The notes beneath the pieces were generated by a model that ran no database searches, was not told where the DNA came from, and worked only from the letters and a program-made list of their open reading frames with translations. From Elysia marginata (lineage: Eukaryota > Mollusca > Gastropoda > Plakobranchidae), in NCBI GenBank assembly GCA_019649035.1, contig BMAT01009246.1, positions 282,444 to 302,471 on the forward strand: 20,028 bases of DNA. The letters are read 5' to 3'. Shown here one piece after another: positions 10,355 through 19,327 of the stretch. Position 1 is the stretch's first letter. The number at the start of each line of letters is the position of its first letter. The translations under genes were made by a program, and so were the position numbers.

Positions 10355-10675
10355 TAGATAGAGTCTAGATTAAACAAGAAAAAAAGCAAAAGATGTAAAT
10401 CAAGATCTAGAAATCTAGTTAATGCAGGGTTATATTAGGCAGGTTACTGTTACAAGTTATTTCCACCAACTTTCACATGACCTTGACTTTTTTAAAGACT
10501 AAAATCTTGAGGTGAAAATTTTTAAGAGATTTCTACTAAATTCTAGATTCTACATTCTCACCTAAAAACAAGTTCTGATCGATTTACGTAAAAGTGTTTA
10601 GATTTCTGATTCTAGACTTAAGAAGTTAAGTGTCTAGCCTACTTATTTTAGATCTAGAATCTGGATCTAGCATTA
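10355..10675. repeat. CTAG/TCTAGA-rich patch left of the Harbinger insertion
   Basis: About eight CTAG tetramers occur in some 320 bp, mostly as TCTAGA or GATCTAG, where one or two would be expected by chance. The same words resume directly to the right of the insertion (11655-11690), so this was one continuous CTAG-rich patch before insertion. Confidence 0.6.
10673..10675. repeat. Target site duplication TTA (left)
   Basis: TTA directly flanks the left terminal repeat and matches TTA at 11653-11655. A 3-bp TWA duplication is the standard PIF/Harbinger signature. Confidence 0.85.
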
Positions 10676-10691
10676 GGCCTTGTCTATAGTG
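10676..10691 (+). repeat. Harbinger left terminal inverted repeat
   Basis: Sixteen bases ending in TATAGTG that pair with 11637-11652 at 12 of 16 positions. Beyond this core the two ends share only general GC-rich, GGCGG-like composition. Confidence 0.8.
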
Positions 10692-10858
10692 GTGGCGGCT
10701 TTCGGCAAATTTCCCGCCCCGCTGGTGCCGCGCAAGGTCGAGCGAGCAAAGTGACACACTGTTCTCTGTAAGTGTACATAGTCAAGGCGTGTAGCGAGAG
10801 GCTGCAAATTTGCCGCCAGGCGGGTCAAATAACCAGAACCAATTTTTCATTCTTGACG

Positions 10859-10888
10859 CGTGTCTCGCGCCGTGTAGTGCGGGACACG
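10859..10888. repeat. Subterminal hairpin inside the Harbinger element
   Basis: CGTGTCTCGC (10859-10868) and GCGGGACACG (10879-10888) are complementary at 9 of 10 positions around a 10-base loop. It lies in the GC-rich left subterminal zone, where transposase-binding repeats are expected. Confidence 0.6.
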
Positions 10889-11256
10889 GTTGACATATTT
10901 AATGGAATCACTGATTCTAAATCTAGTTTCATATACATTTTTGTTATTTTGGAATATTTGTTTATGTTCGTACATTTCCATTCAGGAAGTACATTCAACC
11001 AATATGACTTTATTTGAATGAAACAGTTGTTTCGAATTGTCCAATTCTATTATAACACCTCAATTCGGTGTTTTTTTTTTTTAATTTTGTTGTTTAATAA
11101 AAATAACTTTGTGAAAATAAAATCCATTGGTTTCCCCTGCAAAATAATCAATGTTTTTTTTTATTAAAAAGCATTGAAAATGTGTTAAACCATTCCAGAA
11201 ATGTACAATTGTGACAAAAAGACGTTTTAATTAAAATCTAATAGTGCCACACTCAC

Positions 11257-11561
11257 CTCAATGTTACAACCAGCCGTTCCTCAGGCAAAATTGGTTCGTG
11301 CAAGTTACACCATGTCTTCACCAACTTAGATTCCACTTTGTTTAAAATGTAATTGAATGTATTGAGATCCATTCGGGTATAGGAATGGAATCTCTCTGGG
11401 TAATTTTTAAGTTGCTTGAAAAGGTGGTGGTATTCACCATCGATGGATCTCCTCTTGTTTATTTCGTGGACGCTATTTGTCCTTCCTTTTCCCATGCCCG
11501 GTAAAAGAAACATTAAACTACTATCTAGCAACAAAAAATCCTCTACAAATGAGGAAGCCAT
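11257..11561 (-). pseudogene. HARBI1-like transposase, first exon only
   Basis: Read on the minus strand, the frame from ATG at 11561 encodes MASSFVEDFLLLDSS..., a Lys/Arg-rich linker and then the conserved Harbinger N-terminal region: INKRRSIDGEYHHLFKQLKN, a RFHSYTRMDLNTFNYIL helix and EPILPEERLVVTLR. In this family EPIxPEERLAVTLRYLATG links the N-terminal domain to the DDE nuclease. The frame stops immediately after TLR, but the stop lies inside a good splice donor (AG, then GTGAGT at 11256-11251), so this is the end of a phase-2 exon and not a random truncation. The next exon (YLATG... onward, with the catalytic residues) is absent from the element. An upstream Met at 11648 overlaps the terminal repeat and is less likely as the start. 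About 101 of some 350-400 family residues remain. Confidence 0.87.
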
Positions 11562-11636
11562 ATTGTCTGTGTTGTAGCGAGGCCACGTGCGTGTTCCGAC
11601 GCGATTTACCTCGCGGCGGCAACCCACCACCAGCGG

Positions 11637-11652
11637 CACTATAAACACACCC
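11637..11652 (-). repeat. Harbinger right terminal inverted repeat
   Basis: Reverse-complement partner of 10676-10691. It is followed by the right TTA duplication at 11653-11655. Confidence 0.8.
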
Positions 11653-11655
11653 TTA
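11653..11655. repeat. Target site duplication TTA (right)
   Basis: Matches TTA at 10673-10675 and marks the right boundary of the element. Confidence 0.85.
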
Positions 11656-11955
11656 GATCTAGATTTAGATTCTAGACCTGATTTTTAACAAAATTATTTT
11701 AAAAATTGGTGATGAAAATATGAATACATATGTAGGACCTCAATAGGTTGAATCTAGCCTTAAGCGCTGTAGCCAAACAAACTTTTTTAGTTTTTAGCTC
11801 AAAATGCTTTACAATGCCCACATCACTTGCACAACATTTAAAAGACAAGGCAAAGCGAGATAAGACTCAAAATAAAATTTATGTTGGACATGGTGTAGGC
11901 CTGATGCATACGTCTGTCACGCCTGGGTCTTTTTTTTATGTTGGTACTATCTGTC

Positions 11956-11970
11956 ATATATATATATATA
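11956..11970. repeat. Short (AT)n tract in PRDX5 intron 1
   Basis: Fifteen bases of alternating AT within intron 1. No insertion is associated with it. Confidence 0.8.
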
Positions 11971-12459
11971 CTTCAAAATTAAATAGTCAGGGTCACCTTC
12001 ATGAGCCTGCCAGACTGTAGTTGAAACAATCATGGTACTGTCTGTGTCAATTCTTGTAATGGTTCAGCTGCACCATTTGTATGGTAACATTGCTGATGTC
12101 AGTTCTGTATTAGCCTTACTCAAACGGGATATAAAAGGGTTAAATGTTATAAGCTATGCCCAGGAATTTTGTGTTAATTATTAATATAATTATTTTAAAC
12201 CTATCTTACGTCTCTAGAGTGGATTTTGAAAGCATAGATTTGACAATTAGAAATTAAAGTTACTGTGACGACAAAAGCTAAATAGAGTCTAGCAAGACTA
12301 AGATACGAAAATTTTGTTTCTTTGTAAAGAAATTCAAATTTACAAACAATAATTCATCTCAATTTAAACTGATCTTTAACTTAAAGTAGAAAAGGTATGA
12401 ATGAAAGGCACAAAATGGTTGATGGATAGCCTCAAAATTATATGGTTTTATAATTCTAG

Positions 12460-12588
12460 GTTGGAGATGCCCTTCCCGCTGTGGATCTGATGAAAGGAAC
12501 ACCAAACGATAAAGTCAACACAAGCACATTTACCAAAAAGACTGTCATCTTTGGTGTTCCAGGAGCTTACACACCTACTTGTTCAAAG
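12460..12588 (+). CDS. PRDX5: Peroxiredoxin-5, exon 2 (peroxidatic Cys)
   Basis: This phase-0 exon encodes 43 residues, starting VGDALPAVDLMKGTPNDKVN and ending FGVPGAYTPTCSK. It forms the first strands of the thioredoxin fold and the active-site loop. PGAYTPTCS matches the peroxiredoxin PxxxTxxC motif; its Cys is the peroxidatic cysteine (codon 76 of the joined frame) that attacks the peroxide, with Pro and Thr positioning the substrate. VGDxxPxVxxxxGxPxxKVN and VxFGVPGAxTPxCSK are specific to the PRDX5 subfamily rather than the 1-Cys or typical 2-Cys groups. Flanks are TTCTAG at the acceptor and AAG then GTAATG at the donor (12589). The exon ends at CSK, where animal PRDX5 continues with THLPGF-like sequence. 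That sequence and the resolving Cys were not found to the right, so the gene is partial here. Confidence 0.93.
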
Positions 12589-13104
12589 GTAATGGCTTTT
12601 CCTTATCTTTGCAATACGGTAGATTCAAACAGATACCTCGATCAAATTGTGTTAAAAGTCTTTTTCTACAAGGGCATCGGCTGACCAGTTTGATTGGGGA
12701 GGCTGGTCCTTTTAGATATTTCGGTGGTCAAAATAATTACAAGTCTTTTTATGGCAAGCTTCTCCTCTCTATCTAAACTATTGAATTTAATGCTGAGCAG
12801 ATAGTCTGCATGGTTCATGTCCAACAAAAGAATATCCGCAGACAATCAATCGCGATAAATAAAATATAATCTTTACCTAGATCTACACTGGGGTTCCCTA
12901 CACCATTACTTCAAGTCGCAAAAAAAACCCTTTTCCGAAGTACAAACTTCATATCGCATAGCCTAAAGCCGTTGTTGATTCTAGATAAACTCCCCCTAGG
13001 CGAAATCTAAAGAGAGACCACAAGTTAGGCCTGCTGCGACCCTGCTGCAGCCAATTAGTGTGCTAGGAGGCTAGCCTTGAAATCATACTACTGCAGCAGT
13101 CAAA

Positions 13105-13112
13105 TTACGTCA
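13105..13112. promoter_or_regulatory. CRE/ATF-like octamer (TTACGTCA)
   Basis: The reverse complement TGACGTAA is a common CREB/ATF-family site. It sits in intron 2, just left of an inverted repeat. One octamer has little weight without conservation data. Confidence 0.25.
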
Positions 13113-13153
13113 TGCGATTGCCCTTCCCATATTGTTTAATATAACAATCGCAT
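13112..13153. repeat. Inverted repeat, 9-bp perfect arms
   Basis: ATGCGATTG (13112-13120) and CAATCGCAT (13145-13153) are perfect reverse complements separated by 24 bases. The loop also contains TTCCCA, which can pair with TGGGAA just right of the second arm, giving an alternative fold. Confidence 0.7.
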
Positions 13154-15281
13154 CGTGGGAAACCCAAAACAGCGAGGGCTACATAGATATTAGATTATAG
13201 AACATTCTGAGCCATTGCTACTTCCTTTCCAACTTTAAAAATTCTGTTCACTTGGTGGTTTAAGTCTTACTTAGTCAGCTGTGTCCTGTTCTGAGTCTGA
13301 ATATAGTGTTCTGACTGCGTCTGCCATCAACATGTATTTGTCTTAAACTTAATGTTCTGTGTCAGATATGCTCAAATTGTACTAGACTCTATTAATACAT
13401 ATATGAACTCAAATTTAGAACTAGTTTTGGGTCTTGCAAAGATTGTCAGTTTAAATCTACATGGGGATCAGGTTTACCCTGCCAAATCCTTCAAATCCCT
13501 GATAGCTGTATTTTTAGATCCTTCCCTTATTAAAAAATGTTTCTGTTCTCTATCTTATTTTCTCCCCTAAACTTTTTCTAAAGCTGTATTTTATGCCCTT
13601 GAAGGGGTTGTGAAAATTATTACTGCAGCTTATCTATACCTTGAGATGTTTTTGTTTTCACTCTGAATACTGATTATAATTATAATAAAAATGGTTTGCT
13701 TTATACATGTATAGCATATATCATTGAAAAGGCTTTAAGAACTCAAAAAAATCTTAGGGACTTGTGTCTGAGTCACCCTGATTACCTCATGTTTATAAGG
13801 CTATGCTTTTCCAAAGCTGAGCATTTGCATTTTTGTTGAAGTCATACTTACTCATACTTCTTATCTTACTTGATTCTTGATAAAACTTGAATCCACATTA
13901 CATTTTTAACCAAAGTTTGATAAAACTAAAAGGCCTCTTCATATAAATTATAATATTATCAAGTGTATTTTTACAAAGGCAAAGAGGAAGAGATGAGAAA
14001 TTATTCTTCATTTTCTTTAAATACAGTATACATATATCTGTTTTTGGAAAACCGCTATGTGACTATTCAGTTGTCATTGCGCATGGTAGGAAATGAAGTT
14101 AATGCATAGGATGAAATTATAATATAAACATATAATTAAAATGATAATGAAATTATGTTATGATTATCATGTATTGCGCACAGTCAGGTAGAGATAGACT
14201 AAAACTGCTTTGTTGTCCAAGGCTTATTATCAAGTTCATATTGATTATGAAGACTTCAGTCACCAACAGCTCAATAATGTTAAAAATATGGTGAATACAA
14301 TCTCTTTCATAACAAGCACCAATTCGGGCTTAGTGGGATGCCTTCTAATACAATATATACATGCACTACTCGAGACCTTAAATCATATTATATCTGAAGA
14401 TGTGAGTGCTCATGAAGTATGTAGCTGTCTTATCAAATTAAAGCAGATGTGTTGAGCCTGCAAAATGTGAAACAAAAAAAAAAACATAGGCACAGATTCT
14501 AGTAACCTCTTGTTTTCATTGATTTAAGTGGTGAGCAGAACCATACAGATACGTGTATAAACTATATTTATGGAACCTTTGGTCTATCCTTACTTTTTTG
14601 CAGTGATTGTATGAAATTCAAAGGTGAAATTTAAATTTGCACTGATATTCACTTTGGTGATACATGTAATAAGTATTGTAGAGGACATTTTCTTCTACAC
14701 CTTAGAAGTGACTAGTTTTGCAGAGTTTAAACAAATATTTTTTTTATTTTGTTACTTTTTCATTTATTACACTGTGTATACTTTATAGTGCAAAAAATGT
14801 TACTGGGTAAGACACAGCAGCTGGTGTGGCTAAGATTTTTTGTGAGCTAAGACTTTTGATACTTTGTCTTAACTATTACTTTGCCAACCTAACACTATAT
14901 TTCTATTGATGGGCTATACCTTTTAGTACTGCATCTAAATTTTCTCCATTAACCTGCTATTTAAAAGAGTCAAGGTATTAGAAATCAAAGCTTTTGTCTT
15001 CAGAATAGTTTCTACCACTAATTCAATTTGTTACATTTTTTGTACATTAGCTATCATCTGTGTTCTGGCTGTATTTCCTTACAATTGCCTTAAACAAATT
15101 GTATGTATATTGCATTTTAAAGTTAAGGTTAAATTTCAGAAGACGTGACTTTGAATGAGGCTTTGAATGCAAAAAAAGAAAAAAACCTAGCGTGAATCCA
15201 CGTATGATAATGAAGGTGCGCTGTATATAGAGCAGCATTGTTTGAACTATGTGAAGAATGTGGCAGGAAATCTAGGTGATG

Positions 15282-15308
<27 letters not shown>
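15282..15308. repeat. (GT)n microsatellite
   Basis: Twenty-seven bases of GT. Two short open frames across it give VCVCVC translations and are not genes. Confidence 0.95.
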
Positions 15309-15312
<4 letters not shown>

Positions 15313-15574
15313 CACAAAGATTTTACAGATGAAAAGATCGAGATGCTGGGCAGGTTCAGTAACCTTTTTTGGCATTGGCATTCGGAACAGCTTGATCCAT
15401 CCATCGGTTCCCATGGTAAAACTACGATTTTGATAGACTTTTATTTTTTAAAAAGAATCAAATTCTTGTTTGCGTGAGTGGTCTACCCGCTGGTCTCAAA
15501 TGATCCTTTAGGGTTTGACAGCTTTGTCTAACAGTAACCTATTCTGTGACCTTTTTTATTTCAAGTCATGCCTA
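15309..15574 (+). other. PRDX5: PRDX5 intron 2, GT to CT repeat interval
   Basis: Unique-looking sequence without a recognisable exon. Part of the presumed intron 2. Confidence 0.5.
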
Positions 15575-15715
15575 TCTCTCTCTTTCTCCTTTCCTCCCTC
15601 TCTCTCTTTCTCCCTCCTTTCCCCCCTCTCTCTCTTTCTCCCTCCTTTCCTCCCTCTCTCTCTTTCTCCTCCCCCATCCTCTCTCTCTCTGCCCCCTCCC
15701 TCTCGCTCTTATCTC
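15575..15715. repeat. 28-bp pyrimidine minisatellite in a CT-rich tract
   Basis: The core CTCTTTCTCC recurs at about 15580, 15604, 15632 and 15660, giving spacings of 24, 28 and 28 bases, with CTCC/TTTCC blocks between copies. CT and CCCTCC variants follow to about 15715. All three + frames stay open across it because of composition. Confidence 0.8.
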
Positions 15716-17535
15716 GACAAGTCAACAGAAATTCATTCAGACATAGGCTATGGGACTGAGCTCTATAGCTTATTCAAGCCTGGCTTCTGCGGCAAATAAA
15801 ATTTCAACATAAGCTTCGTGTTCTTGCAGCAAGTTAACAGTTAATACTTTCTCTCGAATCCTTTTCTCTCATCTGTCAAATGATCTTCAACTTCAAAATA
15901 TAATCAACTCAGCAAGTTAGGAACACTCACCGGGGTTTTGCACATGTAAACCTCTCATTGTGTTACAAAGGATTATGTGAAATTTTATTTTTGTAGGCAT
16001 TTTATATCATCATCACCATTCCATCCTTCTATTAGTCTGTTATATCTATCATTGATATAGATAGGTTCAATATAAAAGGATTCGCGTTCAAAGACGTAGC
16101 TCAATTTCATCAAACTATGAAGACTCCGTCGCATATAGTAATATGGTGATAAATGCCGAGCACAAAACCCTCTGACCCTCAATCCCAACATTCTCGGCCT
16201 TGGCACTAACTTGGTCTTGGTAGAAAACACTTGCCGCCTGCAACAGCTAACCACATGTATCTCATAATTATGAAGTCTATAAAAAAAAAACCTCCCGTCG
16301 GCAACGTTTTCTCACTGTGTGCGCGTGTAGCTTGTGGACTCGGCTGACTGTGTTTACCATTATGACGCTTATATAGGCCTAGCTACTCAAGTTTCCACCT
16401 TCTTCCGACTTACACAGTAGAGCAAACGCTTAACATTATTACTTAAATGCTTTTCTGTCTATGTAGGGTTGTTAATGCATTCCATTAATTTTATCACCCA
16501 AACCGTTATGTTGATCGGTGCTGTTTGGGTACCATTGTTATTCGTATTTTTACTACTAATTCTTATCATTTTTGTTCATTACTAGTCATGATGATAAAAG
16601 TAATAAGGCCTCTAGTTGCCCATTTTTTTCACCCATGCACCTAAGTATGAGAGTCTGTTGTAATACTAATAGGCCTATGACCTAAGTCACCCAGCTAGTT
16701 ACATTGAAACTAAGGCCACCTTTCGTATACCGGTAACTGTAACGCAGGTCTATAATTAATTTTAATTGTGCTACTAGTAACACAGCGAGTGAAGTATGGC
16801 CGATTGCCTTGTGCTTTGTAGTTGTTGTAAAAGCCATCATCCATGTGGCGCTACACGTAAAAAAAAGGCTGTGGGTTGTACATCACGCTATGATTATATG
16901 TCGTGTAGTATCACGTGCTGTCTGCTGTGTAGCCCAAGCGCGTGCATTGTGCTGGTATGAAGCGAGAAGGTCAAGGTGAAATATTTAACATGCGACTCAT
17001 TATCTTCTCTCTCAGTCTTGTATAACCAGTTCATTGCCTTTTTATCAGCGCGACACCTGTGTACGTAACATGTGCTGTTCTGCTGTTGCAATAAGAACAG
17101 TTAGTGACAATGATAAAACTTGTCTCTTCCATCGATTAAATGAAGCTCGGAGGTCAAAACTTTGGCAAAGTGAACTTTAACACTTTAAAAACTTTTCCTT
17201 TTTGAAACCAACCTTAGTTTTGATGTACTCGACACCTTTTTCACGAATTATTTGCTTTTAACTTTGGGTTTTATTCTGCAGGTGGTGTTAGCCATCGATT
17301 CTTTGATCTCACGTTTTCTTATTTAATAGACCTAGATATTTCTGTAAAGTACAGCACAAACCACTTTCTCCCATTCTTTGCCTTTCCTTTCCTCGCCTCT
17401 CCTAAGTTACGGTGTATCTACCACCAAGAAGAGCCAGGCATTTGCTTACTTAGCTTTGAGATCCTCGCCCCAATTTTACTTTGTAGACCCTTCACATTTC
17501 ACAATAAAAATACTGGTAATGAATGCATTGTGCCT

Positions 17536-17538
<3 letters not shown>
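15716..17538 (+). other. PRDX5: PRDX5 intron 2, middle part (presumed)
   Basis: No exon is recognised. Minus-strand open frames at 15985-16254 (89 codons) and 16894-17091 (65 codons) are unrelated to known families as far as I can tell. Several AGGCCTA words occur (near 16373 and 16669). Confidence 0.5.

Positions 17539-17589
<51 letters not shown>
17539..17589. repeat. (CT)n microsatellite
   Basis: About 25 uninterrupted CT units. They account for the Leu/Ser tail of the open frame crossing this point. Confidence 0.95.
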
Positions 17590-17591
<2 letters not shown>

Positions 17592-19249
17592 ACATGTTCG
17601 AGACTGAAGACTAATAACCTTTATATTAATGTGGGTTATCTTCTTGGCTTCTACACTGTAGTAAGTCCGTGTAGCATGAAGTACCGTTTATAAGAGTTAT
17701 AGCAGCCAAGGAGATAATAAATGTGACTGCACGTTAAAGCTTCGAAACTCTTTATTGGTCCTTAAGGAGAGGTATAAACCATTTTTTAGTCGCCTAAACC
17801 CTCCTCATTTACTAGGCAAATTGCATAGCACTGGACTGCCTGGTAGGCTACATGTACGTGAAGTATTTATTAAATAATACCGGCTTTTGAAATTTATTCT
17901 AAAGAAACACAGCGGAAGCGACAAAATGAATTGTAAAATTCAAACTGATTTATCCTAGATCGTGGCAAGTCACGATTTAGCTAACGTATGACAATTCTTT
18001 TCTTCTTAACTTGTACATATCTGTATACGTTCACCGTGAAAACAATCCTAACCCTCCTCGTCATACCGATTAGGAAATTCATAGCTGTGTTGATTAATTC
18101 AATCACATGTTTATTTTTCCCCTGGGATCAAACTAATAACGGAACAACCCAATTGTAGTAGAATATATTTTCTACCTTTTATTTATCGTCTACAATTTTT
18201 AGAAAGTAAGATTTTTTTCTTAGAGTATGAGAATTGCAAGATGTAAAGAGTGTCGCATGCTTTGGCCGAGCGGAGGCTAACACACAGTCCCTATTATTTT
18301 GTTGGCAGTCTCGTTATAACGTTACCGTACCTCATCGGTGAGATCGTTTTCCACTTTGATATTAGACCTAGATCTAGGCCTACTTTCTTGGCCGCCTCTA
18401 CTCCCTGAGCCTTTGCTTGCTCTGAGTTTTGAGAGACCTCGATCAAGATCTAGACATTCCAGAAATTTAGGGAAGCCAGTAAATAAGTAAGCCAAGACCT
18501 ACCAGCTACGTTGATGCGTGTGGAGGCCTGCAAACGAAACCCATCGAAAGTCAACATAACAATTTTATTAAAGTAATATTCTGTTTAAAGTTTTCTTACA
18601 CGGTGTATTCAGTAGCCCTATCCACACAAACTCTTTGAGTGTTCACACTATTTCTTTATCCCTCCCTCCCTCCTGTCCCTCCAACCTATGCAGTGTCAGG
18701 CCTTGATTATGTTATGTTCAAAAGCAGAGCTGGAATGGTAGCGCTGCAGATTATGAGGCTCATTAAAAAAAAATTAAACTTAATTACAGTCTCTGCGGTG
18801 TTGAGCACGTTCTGTTTTGCTAATCAGTATTAACTCTTATAATAAGTTGTGTCTCTCACTTTCTATCACGTATTGAGCCCGGCTAATATAAGCCGTTATT
18901 GTTCAAAACCAACGGCTTTTTGTTTCCTATCTTTTTGCTTAACGATTTACATTGTTCTTTCCATACAATCAACGCACGCTACGCCATGATTATGCACCGT
19001 GAGAGGAGTCACTGCTCTTTGTGGTTGAAACCGCAGAGTTCAGTGTTGGCCTCTGTGATTAGCAAGTGATTTTGTCGGATTTTCGCTTCTGAAAGCACTT
19101 ACTGAGGAACAGACTGTATAAACAGCGATCTCGTTTACGCCATTTAATGGCTGATTTGGCTAAGTCTTATTTGTATGTAAAAAGTGTGAATGACAAAGCA
19201 GTTGTCAAATCGATTGTACCTTTTATGTCCCTAATTAAATGGATAAGCA

Positions 19250-19251
<2 letters not shown>
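17590..19251 (+). other. PRDX5: PRDX5 intron 2, right part (presumed)
   Basis: No coding exon recognised. It contains an isolated tRNA-like A-box at 18263-18273 and a 12-bp palindrome at 18367-18378. Assignment to the intron assumes that the remaining PRDX5 exons lie further right. Confidence 0.45.
18367..18378. repeat. Perfect palindrome CCTAGATCTAGG
   Basis: A 12-bp perfect palindrome followed directly by CCTAC. It belongs to the TAGATCTAG word family that also flanks the Harbinger insertion. Confidence 0.6.
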
Positions 19252-19296
<45 letters not shown>

Positions 19297-19327
19297 TCTT
19301 CTCTCTCTCTCCATCTATCTATCTATC
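19252..19327. repeat. (CT)n microsatellite passing into (CTAT)n
   Basis: CT units with two short interruptions up to about 19310, then CTAT units to 19327. The same CT-to-CTAT transition occurs at 1-71. Confidence 0.95.

Larger units (their letters stand above)
10676..11652 (-). mobile_element. PIF/Harbinger DNA transposon, internally deleted
   Basis: A 977-bp element bounded by TTA duplications. Its left end is GGCCTTGTCTATAGTG and its right end, read on the opposite strand, is GGGTGTGTTTATAGTG; they match at 12 of 16 positions, including the last seven. The element carries a HARBI1-type transposase first exon on the minus strand next to its right end. The rest (about 10676-11250) is non-coding and GC-rich near the left end, with no DDE nuclease and no second accessory (Myb/SANT-like) gene. 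Autonomous animal Harbinger elements are several kilobases long, so this is a deletion derivative that could have moved only with transposase supplied in trans. It lies in PRDX5 intron 1 in antisense orientation. Confidence 0.88.
10145..12459 (+). other. PRDX5: PRDX5 intron 1
   Basis: A 2315-bp phase-0 intron from GTATTT (10145) to TTCTAG (ending 12459). It contains a complete PIF/Harbinger derivative (10676-11652) flanked by sequence rich in CTAG words, and an (AT)n tract at 11956-11970. No other exon with PRDX5-like content was seen inside. Confidence 0.82.
12589..15281 (+). other. PRDX5: PRDX5 intron 2, left part
   Basis: Begins with the donor GTAATG. AT-rich, with no exon that continues PRDX5. 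It includes a hairpin and a CRE-like site near 13105-13153 and a local cluster of CTGC/CTGCAG words at 13030-13100. The open frames at 13352-13570 and 14210-14455 have no recognised domain. Confidence 0.65.

Noticed and set aside
10772-11017. 81-codon + strand open frame inside the Harbinger element
   Set aside because: It has no similarity to a Harbinger accessory protein. It covers the GC-rich subterminal zone and then AT-rich filler.
15515-15799. Three overlapping Ser/Leu/Pro-rich open frames
   Set aside because: All come from the pyrimidine minisatellite and are open in every + frame.
15985-16254. 89-codon minus-strand open frame
   Set aside because: No recognisable family, no conserved motif, and no convincing splice or promoter context within the presumed intron 2.
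18263-18273. tRNA gene
   Set aside because: Only an A-box is present. No cloverleaf, anticodon stem or B-box follows.
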